A stretch of 64,000 nt of DNA from Serratia quinivorans (GCF_946227985.1 NZ_CAMKGL010000006.1:62001-126000); one strand, 5' to 3'. Shown: positions 21,327 to 31,429, numbered from the stretch's first letter. Numbers and translations: made by a program. The notes: a model not told the origin generated them from the letters alone.

Positions 21327-21587
21327 CTATGTGCGGATGCGGGCTTTCCGATCCAGCAGGTTATGGGTATATGGGTCGAAATAACGGCTTGGCCAGATCT
21401 CCGCAGGATGAATGTTAAGGGCTTCAGCAATTAACCATTCCCCTTTTGGCCAGGGGCGCGACAGCGCGTTCGCCAGCGTTGACGAGCTAAGCCCCGCCTT
21501 GCGCGAAAGTGCCGCCAGTGTTGTTCCCTTCTTACGTAAAGCCGCAATGATATCCGCAGGATGCCAATCCTTGTTCCTTGAGTTCAT
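21327..21587 (-). CDS. sfsB: SfsB/Nlp, Ner-like DNA-binding regulator
   Basis: 86 residues. Similar throughout to E. coli SfsB (Nlp), itself a homologue of the Ner repressor of phage Mu: DWHPADIIAALRKKGTTLAA, the helix-turn-helix SRKAGLSSSTLANALSRPWP, KGEWLIAEALNIHPAEIWPS and RYFDP. E. coli SfsB affects maltose-gene expression when overproduced and lies between murA and ispB; here it is also close to ispB. Divergent from another Mu-type DNA-binding gene across 176 bp with a strong palindrome. Confidence 0.9.
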   Translation of the reverse strand: MNSRNKDWHPADIIAALRKKGTTLAALSRKAGLSSSTLANALSRPWPKGEWLIAEALNIHPAEIWPSRYFDPYTHNLLDRKARIRT

Positions 21588-21618
21588 GTTTGCATTCCTT
21601 TTTTGATTAGCGAAAGTT

Positions 21619-21699
21619 CTGTTAGTGGTATAACTAACAGGTCAAGATTAATCGTTTGAACAACATGAAACGCTTATACGGAAACTAGGATACCACTAA
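21619..21699. promoter_or_regulatory. Palindromic operator candidate between the divergent Mu-like regulator genes
   Basis: CTGTTAGT (21619-21626), GGTATA, ACTAACAG (21633-21640) is a perfect 8-bp-arm palindrome just upstream of sfsB. The ten bases TTAGTGGTAT inside it (21622-21631) recur inverted as ATACCACTAA at 21690-21699, closer to the other gene. Shared operators for one or both regulators are inferred. Confidence 0.5.
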
Positions 21700-21763
21700 A
21701 TTTCTTAAAAAATATCCCATAAATTTCCCAAAAAATGATATTTGCCGACTTTCCCCAGAGAAC

Positions 21764-22120
21764 ATGGCTATGAAAAAAGAGTGGTTTGCCGCCAAGGAAC
21801 TGACAGGCGTGGCAGGATTACCTTCCTCACCACAGGGAATCAATTTAATGGCACGTCGTGAAGGCTGGATCAGCCGTCGGCGTAAAGGCATACAGGGGAA
21901 AGCGCTGGAATACCATATTGACAGCCTACCCGCAGGGATGCGTAATTTACTGGTTTTAAAAGAAGAATCTGCTAGCTATCAGGTCGAACGCAAAGATCCG
22001 CTGGCCGTATGGATTGAGTACTACTACCACCTGACAGAGAGTGAACGTGAGAAGGTATTGACGTTCCTGCTACGAGAAGGGATCGGTAGTTTGCTGGCGC
22101 GTATTTCAGCAGAGAAATGA
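21764..22120 (+). CDS. Mu-type HTH DNA-binding protein
   Basis: 118 residues. The N-terminal 65 or so resemble the Mu-type winged HTH domain shared by the MuA transposase N terminus and the Mu c repressor: EWFAAKELTGVAGLPSSPQG, INLMARREGWISRRRKG and GKALEYHIDSLPAGMRN. The C-terminal part (AVWIEYYYHLTESEREKVLT...) is helical and may oligomerise. There is no transposase catalytic core, so this is a stand-alone regulator. Function unknown. It faces away from Ner-like sfsB, recalling the divergent c/ner switch of Mu. ATG at 21764 or 21770; the first has AGAGA upstream. Confidence 0.75.
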   Translation: MAMKKEWFAAKELTGVAGLPSSPQGINLMARREGWISRRRKGIQGKALEYHIDSLPAGMRNLLVLKEESASYQVERKDPLAVWIEYYYHLTESEREKVLTFLLREGIGSLLARISAEK

Positions 22121-22121
22121 T

Positions 22122-22142
22122 CAGACCCGCTGTGCGGGTCTG
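22122..22142. terminator. Hairpin between the Mu-type gene and ispB
   Basis: CAGACCCGC (22122-22130), TGT, GCGGGTCTG (22134-22142). Strong stem between convergent genes; no good T tract, so termination is inferred from position. Confidence 0.55.
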
Positions 22143-22169
22143 TAGAAACAGCAAGATGCTTATTGTTTC

Positions 22170-23141
22170 TTAAAAATCGCGTTGGACCGCAAGATGCGCT
22201 AATCCTTCCAGTGCGGAGCGATGTGGCGACTCCGGCAGAACCTGCAACGCGGCAATGGCTTTGTCAGCCTCTTCTTCAGCCCGTTGGCGGGTATATTCCA
22301 GTGAGCCGCATTGCTGCATGGCTTGCAACACCGGTTCCAGCAAATGACGGCCGTTACCCTGTTCAATTGCCCCGCGGATCATGGCTTTCTGCTCGCCTTC
22401 GCTGTTATGCATGGCGTGCAGGAGCGGCAATGTCGGCTTTCCTTCATTGAGGTCGTCACCGGTATTTTTACCCAGTGTACTGCCGTCGGCACTGTAATCG
22501 AGCAGATCGTCGATCAACTGGAAAGCGGTGCCGAGATAGCGACCGTAATCTTGCAGTGCTTTCTCTTCAGCAACGCTTGCGTCCGACAGGATCGCCGAAG
22601 ATTGCGCAGCCGCTTCAAACAGACGTGCGGTTTTGCTGTAAATCACCCGCATGTAGCTTTCTTCGGTAATGTCCGGATCGTTGACGTTCATTAACTGCAG
22701 CACTTCACCTTCGGCAATCACGTTGACCGCCTCAGACATCAGTGCCAGCACGCGCAGCGATTCCAGACTGGTCATCATCTGGAAAGCACGCGTATAGATG
22801 AAGTCGCCGACCAGGACGCTGGCGGCATTGCCGAAGGCGGCATTGGCGGTGGCCTTGCCGCGGCGCATATCTGATTCATCCACCACGTCATCATGCAGTA
22901 GGGTCGCGGTGTGAATGAATTCGATCAGCGCAGCAACGGTAATGTGTTTATCACCCTGATAATGCAATGCCCGCGCCGCCAGAACGGCGATCATTGGGCG
23001 GATGCGTTTACCGCCACCACTGATAATGTAATAGCCAAGCTGATTGATGAGCGTGACATCGGAATTCAGCTGTTCGAGAATTGTTGCGTTCACGGCCGCC
23101 ATATCTTGCGCGGTTAACTCGGTAATTTGCTCTAGGTTCAT
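22170..23141 (-). CDS. ispB: Octaprenyl diphosphate synthase
   Basis: Makes the C40 polyprenyl diphosphate side chain of ubiquinone and menaquinone. 323 residues, the E. coli length. trans-Prenyltransferase signatures: GGGKRIRPMIAVLAA, first Asp-rich motif LLHDDVVDESDMRRG, KTARLFEAAAQ, and second Asp-rich motif QLIDDLLDYSAD with GDDLNEGKPTLPLL. The frame extends to 23192, but MNLEQITELTAQDMAAVNA at 23141 matches the family start. Divergent from rplU. Confidence 0.97.
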   Translation of the reverse strand: MNLEQITELTAQDMAAVNATILEQLNSDVTLINQLGYYIISGGGKRIRPMIAVLAARALHYQGDKHITVAALIEFIHTATLLHDDVVDESDMRRGKATANAAFGNAASVLVGDFIYTRAFQMMTSLESLRVLALMSEAVNVIAEGEVLQLMNVNDPDITEESYMRVIYSKTARLFEAAAQSSAILSDASVAEEKALQDYGRYLGTAFQLIDDLLDYSADGSTLGKNTGDDLNEGKPTLPLLHAMHNSEGEQKAMIRGAIEQGNGRHLLEPVLQAMQQCGSLEYTRQRAEEEADKAIAALQVLPESPHRSALEGLAHLAVQRDF

Positions 23142-23309
23142 TGTATTTTTTTCAGCTGTGTTTCTCTTCACCGCGTTGAGATCGCTGCTCACATCGGTAC
23201 ATGGCGGTAACTGTCCCCCTGATTGTACTTGAAAAACGGCTCAGATAAACGCCATGAAAGAAACTGTGCTTTTTTTCTTCTTTTTTCTGCTTCTGGTCTT
23301 ATTCTGCTC

Positions 23310-23338
23310 TTGTCATACGCTGGATTATTGCGTAGAAT
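23310..23338 (+). promoter_or_regulatory. Sigma-70 promoter of rplU-rpmA
   Basis: TTGTCA (23310-23315), 17-base spacer, TAGAAT (23333-23338), about 70 bp before the rplU start. Confidence 0.7.
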
Positions 23339-23410
23339 TCGCGCCCTATTGTGAATATTTATAGCGCGCTCTGTACTGAACAGTTGGGCACGCGGAAAGC
23401 GGAGTTTTAT

Positions 23411-23722
23411 ATGTACGCGGTTTTCCAAAGTGGTGGTAAACAACACCGAGTAAGCGAAGGTCAAACCATTCGCTTGGAAAAGCTGGACATCGCAACTGGT
23501 GAAGCAGTTGAGTTTGACCAGATTCTGATGATCGCTAATGGCGAAGATATCAAAATCGGCGTTCCTTACGTCGATGGCGGTAAGATCAAAGCTGAAGTCG
23601 TTGCTCACGGTCGTGGCGAGAAAATTAAGATCGTTAAGTTTCGTCGTCGTAAGCACCATCGTAAGCAGCAGGGCCACCGTCAGTGGTTCACTGACGTTAA
23701 AATCACCGGCATCAGCGCTTAA
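23411..23722 (+). CDS. rplU: 50S ribosomal protein L21
   Basis: 103 residues, [19 protein letters not shown] to [12 protein letters not shown], essentially the E. coli sequence, with the basic stretch [16 protein letters not shown] that binds 23S rRNA. An upstream in-frame codon at 23351 would add 20 unsupported residues. First gene of rplU-rpmA. Confidence 0.98.
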   Translation: MYAVFQSGGKQHRVSEGQTIRLEKLDIATGEAVEFDQILMIANGEDIKIGVPYVDGGKIKAEVVAHGRGEKIKIVKFRRRKHHRKQQGHRQWFTDVKITGISA

Positions 23723-23727
23723 GTTAG

Positions 23728-23997
<270 letters not shown>

Positions 23998-24023
23998 TTT
24001 TTCGAGCCTTACTAAATAGATGT

Positions 24024-24053
24024 AAGCCCCGCAATTCGTTGCGGGGCTTTTTA
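24024..24053 (+). terminator. Terminator of rplU-rpmA
   Basis: AAGCCCCGC (24024-24032), eight-base loop, GCGGGGCTT (24041-24049), then TTT. Confidence 0.9.
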
Positions 24054-24102
24054 CATTTATGGGCTGCTTATGCATCGGCCCGTCAGCGTCGGCAAAGGTA
24101 AG

Positions 24103-25074
24103 ATGGAAACAAAACAGCAGGTCGGAATTGGCATTTCTCTGGCGGTAACTACGGCAGTTTGCTGGGGTGCATTGCCGATTGCGATGAAAGAAGTGCTGGT
24201 AGTGATGGATCCGTTTACCATCGTTTGGTATCGATTTACCATGGCTGCACTTGGGTTGGGGCTTATTTTGGCCGTGCGTGGCAAGTTGCCGCCGGTGACC
24301 CTGTTCCGTCAACCACGCTGGTTGTTGATTCTGGCCATTGCCACCGCGGGCCTGCTGGGGAATTTTATTTTCTTCAGCTCTTCGCTGCAGTATCTCAGCC
24401 CGACAGCATCACAGGTGATCGGCCAGTTATCGCCGGTCGGCATGATGTTTGCCAGCGTGCTGATTTTAAAAGAGCGGATGCGTATCACCCAGGTGATTGG
24501 CGCGCTGATGCTGATCTGCGGGTTGCTGCTGTTTTTCAACGTCAGCCTGATTGAGATTTTCACCCGCCTGACAGATTACACCCTTGGGGTGTTGCTGGGT
24601 GTGTGTGCGGCAATGGTCTGGGTTACTTATGGCGTAGCGCAGAAAGTGTTGCTGCGTCGATTAGCCTCGCCGCAAATTCTGGTAATGTTGTACACTTTAT
24701 GTGCGGTGGCGTTATTTCCTCTGGCCAGGCCGGAGGGAATTTTCCAGCTCAGCGGCTGGCAATTAGCCTGTTTGCTGTTCTGTGGTGCCAACACGCTGAT
24801 TGGTTATGGTGCGCTGGCTGAAGCAATGGCGCGCTGGCAGGCGGCACAGGTGAGTGCGTTAGTTACGCTGACACCGCTGTTTACCCTGCTTTTTTCAGAT
24901 TTATTGGCGCTGGCCTGGCCACACGTATTCGCCGCCCCGACCTTAAATGTCGTCGGCTATGTCGGTGCTTTCGTGGTGGTAGCGGGCGCCATGTTTTCCG
25001 CAATTGGTCACCGTTGGTGGCCGCGACGGGCAGAACCCCGCCTGGTTGCTCCTTTGAAGCAGCCCGGTGAATGA
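24103..25074 (+). CDS. yhbE: YhbE, EamA/DMT-family transporter
   Basis: 323 residues with ten predicted transmembrane segments in two EamA repeats (first begins GIGISLAVTTAVCWGALPIA; second about residue 155, YTLGVLLGVCAAMVWVTYGV), plus SPTASQVIGQLSPVGMM typical of the family. E. coli YhbE is an uncharacterised drug/metabolite-type exporter; the substrate is unknown. ATG at 24103 has AAAGGTAAG upstream; an in-frame ATG at 24070 lies in the preceding terminator region. Sixteen bases before obgE, as in E. coli, so co-transcribed. Confidence 0.9.
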   Translation: METKQQVGIGISLAVTTAVCWGALPIAMKEVLVVMDPFTIVWYRFTMAALGLGLILAVRGKLPPVTLFRQPRWLLILAIATAGLLGNFIFFSSSLQYLSPTASQVIGQLSPVGMMFASVLILKERMRITQVIGALMLICGLLLFFNVSLIEIFTRLTDYTLGVLLGVCAAMVWVTYGVAQKVLLRRLASPQILVMLYTLCAVALFPLARPEGIFQLSGWQLACLLFCGANTLIGYGALAEAMARWQAAQVSALVTLTPLFTLLFSDLLALAWPHVFAAPTLNVVGYVGAFVVVAGAMFSAIGHRWWPRRAEPRLVAPLKQPGE

Positions 25075-25090
25075 TTTACGGAGACGGTAA

Positions 25091-26263
<1,173 letters not shown>

Positions 26264-26274
26264 TCTTGTGAAGA

Positions 26275-26307
26275 GAGGGGCTCAGTTAACACTGGGCCCT
26301 TTTTTTA
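26275..26307 (+). terminator. Terminator of obgE
   Basis: AGGGGCTCAGT-TAAC-ACTGGGCCCT with one bulge, then seven T. The T tract abuts the pmrB stop codon on the other strand. Confidence 0.8.
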
Positions 26308-27366
26308 TTTCAGGGCGTTTTCCGGTAGCCAGCATTGTGCATTGAGCCCGCTGGTGTCCTGGCGGTTTTTCAGTGTTAAACGCCCCTGATGCAGCTGCAC
26401 AATGCGAGTTACGATATTCAATCCCAACCCACTGCCGCCATAGCGTTGATCCATACGGCGGAAGGCCTGAGTGAGTTCACCCGCTATTTTCTCTTTGACG
26501 CCCGGACCTTCATCGATCACCTGTAGTTGGTAACCGTGTTCCTGCGTAGAAAGTTGTACCTGGATCCTGCTGCCCTCGGGGCTATAACGATGGGCATTCT
26601 CCACCAGGTTACGCAGCAGCAGGCGTAACAGTACCGGGTCACCATGCACCGGGGCGGTGGCCGGAAGCTGCCATTGCAAACTTTGCCCGCGTTGTGCGGC
26701 CAACTCCTCGAGTTCTTCCCGCAGCGGTTGGATCACGTCGCTCACCCAATCGAAGCGTTGATAATGGCCACTGGCAAAATCTTGCCCGGCGCGTGCAAGC
26801 ATCAGCAATTGTTCGACGGTGTGCATCAGTTGGTCAATGCGGCTAATCAGCGGCCCGCTTTGTGGAACCCCCTGTTTTTCCATTAATTCCAGATGCAGGC
26901 GGATCCCCGCCAGAGGCGTGCGAAGCTCATGGGCTGCGTCGGCAGTAAACAGCCGTTCCTGCTGGATGGTGTTATCCAACCGTGAGAACAATTGGTTGAG
27001 CGTAGTGGTGACCGCCATGATTTCGAGGCTGTCGCTGTTGAGCGGCAGCGGTGTCAGGTTATCGGCAGAACGCTTTTCCAGCCGTTGCTGCAGCTGATTC
27101 AGCGGGCGGATAATCCAGCTTATGGCCCAAAATGAGGCGAGCAAAGTCACGATCATCATGATCAGCGAAGGGGCGAGCAGTGAGGCTATTGCTTCGGCGA
27201 TTTCCGTATCGACACGCTCGGAGCGGACCTTGGCCGACAGGGTCTCATCCACCAGGAAGCTGATTTGCTCCTGGCTTTCATGCCACAACCAAAAGGCACT
27301 GATAAGCTGGGTGACCAAAAGGATCAGCGCCAGCATCAACAACAGACGACGGCGCATGCTGATCAT
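26305..27366 (-). CDS. pmrB: PmrB/BasS sensor histidine kinase
   Basis: 353 residues. TM1 about 7-27, a short periplasmic loop, TM2 about 63-86, HAMP, then a DHp domain with LFTADAAHELRTPLAG (His146), and a HATPase domain (NLVENAHRYSPEG N box; DEGPGVKEK G1; GGSGLGLNIV G2). Closest in pattern to E. coli BasS/PmrB (shared WLWHES, DNLTP, VRLHLE-like blocks). PmrB senses Fe3+, Al3+ and low pH and phosphorylates PmrA to drive lipid A modification. Its start overlaps the pmrA stop by ATGA. It is the last gene of dacB-pmrA-pmrB, a different setting from E. coli, where basRS follows eptA. Confidence 0.9.
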   Translation of the reverse strand: MISMRRRLLLMLALILLVTQLISAFWLWHESQEQISFLVDETLSAKVRSERVDTEIAEAIASLLAPSLIMMIVTLLASFWAISWIIRPLNQLQQRLEKRSADNLTPLPLNSDSLEIMAVTTTLNQLFSRLDNTIQQERLFTADAAHELRTPLAGIRLHLELMEKQGVPQSGPLISRIDQLMHTVEQLLMLARAGQDFASGHYQRFDWVSDVIQPLREELEELAAQRGQSLQWQLPATAPVHGDPVLLRLLLRNLVENAHRYSPEGSRIQVQLSTQEHGYQLQVIDEGPGVKEKIAGELTQAFRRMDQRYGGSGLGLNIVTRIVQLHQGRLTLKNRQDTSGLNAQCWLPENALK

Positions 27367-28025
27367 GATGAGGACTCCAGGCGATAGCCGATACCGCGAA
27401 CGGTGCGGATGCGATCTTTACCCAATTTGCGGCGCAGATTATGGATATGTACTTCCAGCGTGTTGGAGCCCAAATCGTCCTGCCAGGTATAGAGATCCTG
27501 CTGCAGCAGTTCACGATTGACCGTTTGTCCGGCGCGCATCATCAGACGTGACAGAATGGCGAACTCTTTCGGGGTAACTTCCACCGGCTGTTGTTGAACA
27601 TAAACCTGCTGGCTGGAGAGATTGAGTTGGAGATCATCCAACTGCATGAGATTGTCACTGTGGCCCTGATAGCGACGGATCAGCGCCCGCACGCGCGCCT
27701 GCAGTTCAACCAACGCGAAGGGTTTCACCAGGTAATCGTCGGCGCCGGCATCCAGCCCATCAACACGGTCTTCAAGCGCATCGCGTGCGGTCAGGATCAG
27801 CACCGGCAACTCGACTTGCTGACGGCGCCACTGCCGAAGCAGGCTGGCACCGTCCATGTCAGGCAGGCCCAGATCGAGGATAATCATGCTGTACTGACTG
27901 GTGAGGAGCAGAGCATTGGCCTCCGCGGCCGTAGCAGCGCAGTCGCAGGCATAACCCTCCCCAGCTAATGCCAGGGCCAGGCCTTGCTGCAGCAGCTCAT
28001 CGTCTTCAACAATCAGCAGTTTCAT
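27363..28025 (-). CDS. pmrA: PmrA/BasR response regulator
   Basis: 220 residues. Receiver domain with acidic pocket ED7-9, phosphoacceptor Asp51 in MIILDLGLPDMDG and Lys in DYLVKPF, then an OmpR-type winged helix (VEVTPKEFAILSRLMMRAGQ; SNTLEVHIHNLRRKLG; IRTVRGIGYRLE). Regulates polymyxin-resistance lipid A modification genes in relatives; targets here are not in the window. Eight bases after the dacB stop and coupled by ATGA to pmrB. Confidence 0.92.
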   Translation of the reverse strand: MKLLIVEDDELLQQGLALALAGEGYACDCAATAAEANALLLTSQYSMIILDLGLPDMDGASLLRQWRRQQVELPVLILTARDALEDRVDGLDAGADDYLVKPFALVELQARVRALIRRYQGHSDNLMQLDDLQLNLSSQQVYVQQQPVEVTPKEFAILSRLMMRAGQTVNRELLQQDLYTWQDDLGSNTLEVHIHNLRRKLGKDRIRTVRGIGYRLESSS

Positions 28026-28033
28026 CGTAACCC

Positions 28034-29467
28034 TCAGTTATTCTGATAAATATCCCGGTACAGACGGCTTTCGAAACGCACCAGTGGAGCGCGGCGCTGT
28101 TTCTGATCTTCCGGTGGTACGGCATAACCCGAAAGATACTGTACGAATGCAAAACGCTGACCACTGGCGGTGGTGATAAACCCGGCCAGGTTGTACACGC
28201 CTTGCAGCGCCCCGGTTTTAGCGGAAACCTTCCCGTCGACACCGGCTTCATGCAGGCCTCCACGGTAACGTAAGGTCCCGTCGTAGCCAGACAGCGGCAG
28301 CATTGAAATAAAGTTCAGCTCACTGTCATGCTGCGCGATGTATTGCAACGCTTGCATCATGGTTGCCGGGGCCAGCAGGTTATGGCGTGACAGGCCTGAG
28401 CCGTCCACTACGATGCTGTTGCCCAAATCGACACCGGCTTTCTGCCGAAGTACCTGACGCACGGCATCGGCACCGGCACGCCAGGTGCCCGGCACGCCAA
28501 AACGTTCATGGCCGATAGTACGAAATACGGTATCGGCGATCATGTTGTCCGATTTCTTCAGCATGATCTTCAGCAACTCGTGCAGCGGTGCTGATTGAGC
28601 CTGCGCGATCACCGTTCCCTTCAGGCCAGGTTGGGTCTGACGCTTCAGGTGGCCGTCGATCTGAATACCGGCCTGCTTCAGCTCATCTTTCAAAATAGCC
28701 CCGGCATAGCTGGCACCATCCTGAATGGCGAAGGCCAGCGGTAGTGGATCGCTGCGTTGAGTCAGACAGCCGGTCAGGGTAAAGCGATTCAACTCGCCCG
28801 GCACCACATCCAGTTCACAATATTGGGCATCTGCGGAGCCTTTCGCCAGCGTACGTACCTGGCTGAACATATTGACCGGGTAATACGAGGCCACGCGAAT
28901 AAAGGCCATATCGCCCGGATTTGGCGCGCTGTACAACGACACAGAGAAACAGTTGCGATCGACTATCGCCGCCGCCGGCGGTGCGCTGAAGCACTGGGTC
29001 AGGTCGTTCCACGGCCAGCCGGGGGCTTTGTCATGACTGGCGAATACCGAAGTATCGACCAGCACATCGCCGGTGATCTGGCGGACGCCCTGCTTTTTCA
29101 GGATCGCCACCATGTTACGCAGGCTTTGGCGCTTAAAGGTCGGATCGCCGCTGAAGCGGGCAATCAGGTTGCCTCGCAGCACGCCGTCACTGATATCACC
29201 CTGGCTTTCCAGCGTGGTGGTGAAGCGATAGTCGGGGCCGAGCTGCAATAATGCAGCCAGCGCGGTCAGCACTTTCTGGGTACTGGCCGGCAACGCCATT
29301 TGCTGAGAGTGATAATCGATGGTCGGTGCGTCTGCGCCGATCTTCTGAACTACCAGGGCAAGGTTGGCCCCATCAGGCAAATATTGTGTGTAATCTTCAA
29401 CCGGGGCCGCATTCGCATTTAGAACAAATGCGCAAGCCAATGCACTGACAATTCGTGAAAAACGCAT
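28034..29467 (-). CDS. dacB: D-alanyl-D-alanine carboxypeptidase/endopeptidase PBP4
   Basis: Periplasmic class C low-molecular-mass penicillin-binding protein that trims pentapeptides and cleaves cross-links. 477 residues, the E. coli length. Signal peptide through ...NANA (residue 20); active-site ASTQK (Ser62, Lys65), SDN in LKKSDNMIADT, KTG in VSAKTGALQG. The large insertion between SxxK and SDN typical of PBP4 is present. It leads the operon with pmrAB. Divergent from greA. Confidence 0.96.
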   Translation of the reverse strand: MRFSRIVSALACAFVLNANAAPVEDYTQYLPDGANLALVVQKIGADAPTIDYHSQQMALPASTQKVLTALAALLQLGPDYRFTTTLESQGDISDGVLRGNLIARFSGDPTFKRQSLRNMVAILKKQGVRQITGDVLVDTSVFASHDKAPGWPWNDLTQCFSAPPAAAIVDRNCFSVSLYSAPNPGDMAFIRVASYYPVNMFSQVRTLAKGSADAQYCELDVVPGELNRFTLTGCLTQRSDPLPLAFAIQDGASYAGAILKDELKQAGIQIDGHLKRQTQPGLKGTVIAQAQSAPLHELLKIMLKKSDNMIADTVFRTIGHERFGVPGTWRAGADAVRQVLRQKAGVDLGNSIVVDGSGLSRHNLLAPATMMQALQYIAQHDSELNFISMLPLSGYDGTLRYRGGLHEAGVDGKVSAKTGALQGVYNLAGFITTASGQRFAFVQYLSGYAVPPEDQKQRRAPLVRFESRLYRDIYQNN

Positions 29468-29555
29468 AATCTCGGGATAACAGCTGGATAACGTGCCGTC
29501 ATACTACGGTGCATTCAGGGAAAAAGTAAACGATGACCCTCAAGGAACTCTAGGC

Positions 29556-29622
29556 TAAAATGCGTATCAAAATGCAAAATCGATCCTGACTTGGGCAACT
29601 GTTCCGAGTCAGGCTTCTTTTG
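29556..29622 (+). ncRNA. GraL-like greA leader RNA (attenuated transcript)
   Basis: A -10-like TAAAAT (29556-29561) is followed about 25 bp later by a stem CCTGACT (29585-29591) ... AGTCAGG (29607-29613) with T-rich CTTCTTTTG after it. E. coli greA has the same arrangement, producing the small RNA GraL by termination in the leader. The equivalence is inferred from position and structure. Confidence 0.45.
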
Positions 29623-29723
29623 TTTGTCGCCTGGAGGCGGGGGGCATGTAGCCACCGTTTTTTCATTCGAACACGTCAGGATGACGGTTATTTGAACAGG
29701 AAAGATTTAGAGGTATTTAGATT

Positions 29724-30200
29724 ATGAAACAGATTCCGATGACCTTGTTTGGCGCTGAAAAACTGCGCGAAGAACTCGAATTTTTGAAAGGCGTGCGCCG
29801 TCCGAAAATCATTGCGGATATCGCTGACGCCCGTGAACACGGCGATTTGAAAGAAAACGCAGAGTACCACGCCGCTCGTGAGCAGCAGGGTTTTTGCGAA
29901 GGGCGTATCCAGGAAATTGAAGCCAAGTTATCCAACGCGCAGGTGATCGATATCACCAAGATGCCCAACAATGGCCGCGTGATTTTTGGCTCCACCGTAT
30001 CGGTGATGAACCTGGATAGCGAAGAACAAGTGACCTACCGCATCGTTGGCGACGACGAGGCCGATTTCAAGAAAAATCTGATTTCGGTGAATTCGCCTAT
30101 GGCACGTGGCCTGATCGGTAAAGAAGTGGATGACGTGGTAGTGATAAAAACCCCGGGTGGCGATGTCGATTATGAGATCTTGAAGGTTGAATATCTCTGA
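29724..30200 (+). CDS. greA: Transcript cleavage factor GreA
   Basis: Rescues backtracked RNA polymerase by stimulating cleavage of the transcript 3' end through the secondary channel. 158 residues, the E. coli length. N-terminal coiled coil (about 1-75) with tip residues in [20 protein letters not shown] (the conserved acidic D/E pair), C-terminal FKBP-like domain ([34 protein letters not shown]). ATG preceded by AGAGG. Flanked by a leader hairpin and a 3' terminator. Confidence 0.98.
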   Translation: MKQIPMTLFGAEKLREELEFLKGVRRPKIIADIADAREHGDLKENAEYHAAREQQGFCEGRIQEIEAKLSNAQVIDITKMPNNGRVIFGSTVSVMNLDSEEQVTYRIVGDDEADFKKNLISVNSPMARGLIGKEVDDVVVIKTPGGDVDYEILKVEYL

Positions 30201-30248
30201 TTGTTCTGCAATCGTTCAGAAAATCGCCAGGGTTTTGTAAAGAAAGGA

Positions 30249-30272
30249 AAAAGGCCGCACGCGGCCTTTTAT
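30249..30272. terminator. Terminator between convergent greA and yhbY
   Basis: AAAAGGCCG-CACG-CGGCCTTTT, A tract before and T tract after, so usable from both strands. Confidence 0.88.
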
Positions 30273-30314
30273 CTGAATCAGGTGCATGGCACCTTTTCGT
30301 TAACCCAATGCTTA

Positions 30315-30608
30315 TTAACGCGGTAGACTGATCTTGCGCTCTTTAGACGGGCGGTAAAGAATAAGCGTACTGCCGATGACTTGCACGTTGCAGGCACCCG
30401 TTTCACGCACGATAGCGTCGGCGATCAGGGTTTTGGTTTCGCGATCTTCAGCAGCGATTTTTACCTTGATCAGCTCATGATGCTCCAGAGCCTGTTCAAT
30501 TTCAGCCAGCACCCCTTCGGTGAGACCGTTATTACCCAGCATGACAACCGGTTTTAACGGATGCGCCAGGCCTTTCAGGTGCTGTTTTTGTTTATTATTC
30601 AGATTCAT
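30315..30608 (-). CDS. yhbY: YhbY, CRM-domain ribosome assembly factor
   Basis: 97 residues with a single CRM RNA-binding fold: QKQHLKGLAHPLKPVVMLG, the GxxG loop region GNNGLTEGVLAEIE, and HHELIKVKIAAEDRETK. E. coli YhbY associates with pre-50S particles. Divergent from rlmE, which modifies 23S rRNA. Full family length. Confidence 0.95.
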   Translation of the reverse strand: MNLNNKQKQHLKGLAHPLKPVVMLGNNGLTEGVLAEIEQALEHHELIKVKIAAEDRETKTLIADAIVRETGACNVQVIGSTLILYRPSKERKISLPR

Positions 30609-30631
30609 TGTCTTTTTTGCTTAAGTTGGGA

Positions 30632-30659
30632 TTGAAAACGGTACATTCTACCGCCATCT
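30632..30659 (+). promoter_or_regulatory. Heat-shock sigma-32 promoter of rlmE-ftsH
   Basis: TTGAAA (30632-30637), 14-base spacer, CGCCATCT (30652-30659), matching the sigma-32 consensus CTTGAAA-N11-16-CCCCATNT at 7 of 8 bases in the -10. The E. coli rlmE (rrmJ)-ftsH operon is heat-shock induced, so this is the expected element. Confidence 0.75.
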
Positions 30660-30752
30660 CATGTATATCACCAAATCGGTCTTCACCGGTGCGAGTCTAC
30701 GTGAGCTGCGAACCTGACATTAAGATTCTTTTTATGATAGTTGGAAAACGAG

Positions 30753-31382
30753 ATGGCTAATAAAAAGCGTTCTGCTAGCTCCAGTCGCTGGTTACAAGAA
30801 CACTTTAGCGATAAATATGTTCAACAGGCGCAGAAAAAAGGGCTGCGTTCGCGCGCCTGGTTTAAACTTGATGAAATACAGCAGAGTGACAAACTGTTTA
30901 AACCCGGCATGACCGTAGTGGACTTAGGTGCGGCACCGGGTGGTTGGTCGCAATATGTCGTGACCCAGATCGGCGGTTCCGGCCGCATTATCGCCTGTGA
31001 TATTTTGCCAATGGATCCTATCGTTGGCGTCGATTTCCTTCAGGGCGATTTTCGTGATGAACTGGTGCTCAAGGCTCTGTTGGAACGTGTAGGTGAAAGC
31101 AAGGTTCAGGTGGTTATGTCTGACATGGCCCCGAATATGAGTGGCACTCCGGCCGTCGATATTCCAAGATCGATGTACCTGGTGGAATTAGCACTGGGAA
31201 TGTGTCGTGATGTCCTCGCACCAGGCGGAAGTTTCCTGGTGAAGGTGTTCCAGGGAGATGGTTTTGACGAGTACCTACGGGAAATTCGCTCCCTGTTTAC
31301 GAAGGTTAAGATTCGTAAGCCAGACGCTTCCCGCGCACGTTCGCGTGAAGTGTACATTGTAGCGACAGGGCGCAAGCTGTAG
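30753..31382 (+). CDS. rlmE: 23S rRNA (uridine2552-2'-O)-methyltransferase RlmE (FtsJ)
   Basis: Methylates U2552 in the A loop during 50S maturation. 209 residues, E. coli length, starting [21 protein letters not shown]-binding [13 protein letters not shown] and the K-D-K-E catalytic tetrad are visible: Lys in RAWFKLDEI, Asp in SDMAPNMSG, Lys in FLVKVFQG, Glu in SREVYIV. An earlier TTG at 30741 is possible, but the ATG matches the conserved N terminus. Upstream of ftsH. Confidence 0.97.
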   Translation: MANKKRSASSSRWLQEHFSDKYVQQAQKKGLRSRAWFKLDEIQQSDKLFKPGMTVVDLGAAPGGWSQYVVTQIGGSGRIIACDILPMDPIVGVDFLQGDFRDELVLKALLERVGESKVQVVMSDMAPNMSGTPAVDIPRSMYLVELALGMCRDVLAPGGSFLVKVFQGDGFDEYLREIRSLFTKVKIRKPDASRARSREVYIVATGRKL

Positions 31383-31429
31383 TACCCTAACGCTGTTTGT
31401 TAACACAGTTGTAATATGAGGTTAATCCC

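Noticed and set aside
21764-22120. Considered a Mu-like prophage remnant
   Set aside because: No transposase core, head, tail or other phage genes flank it; mdh and ispB are directly adjacent.
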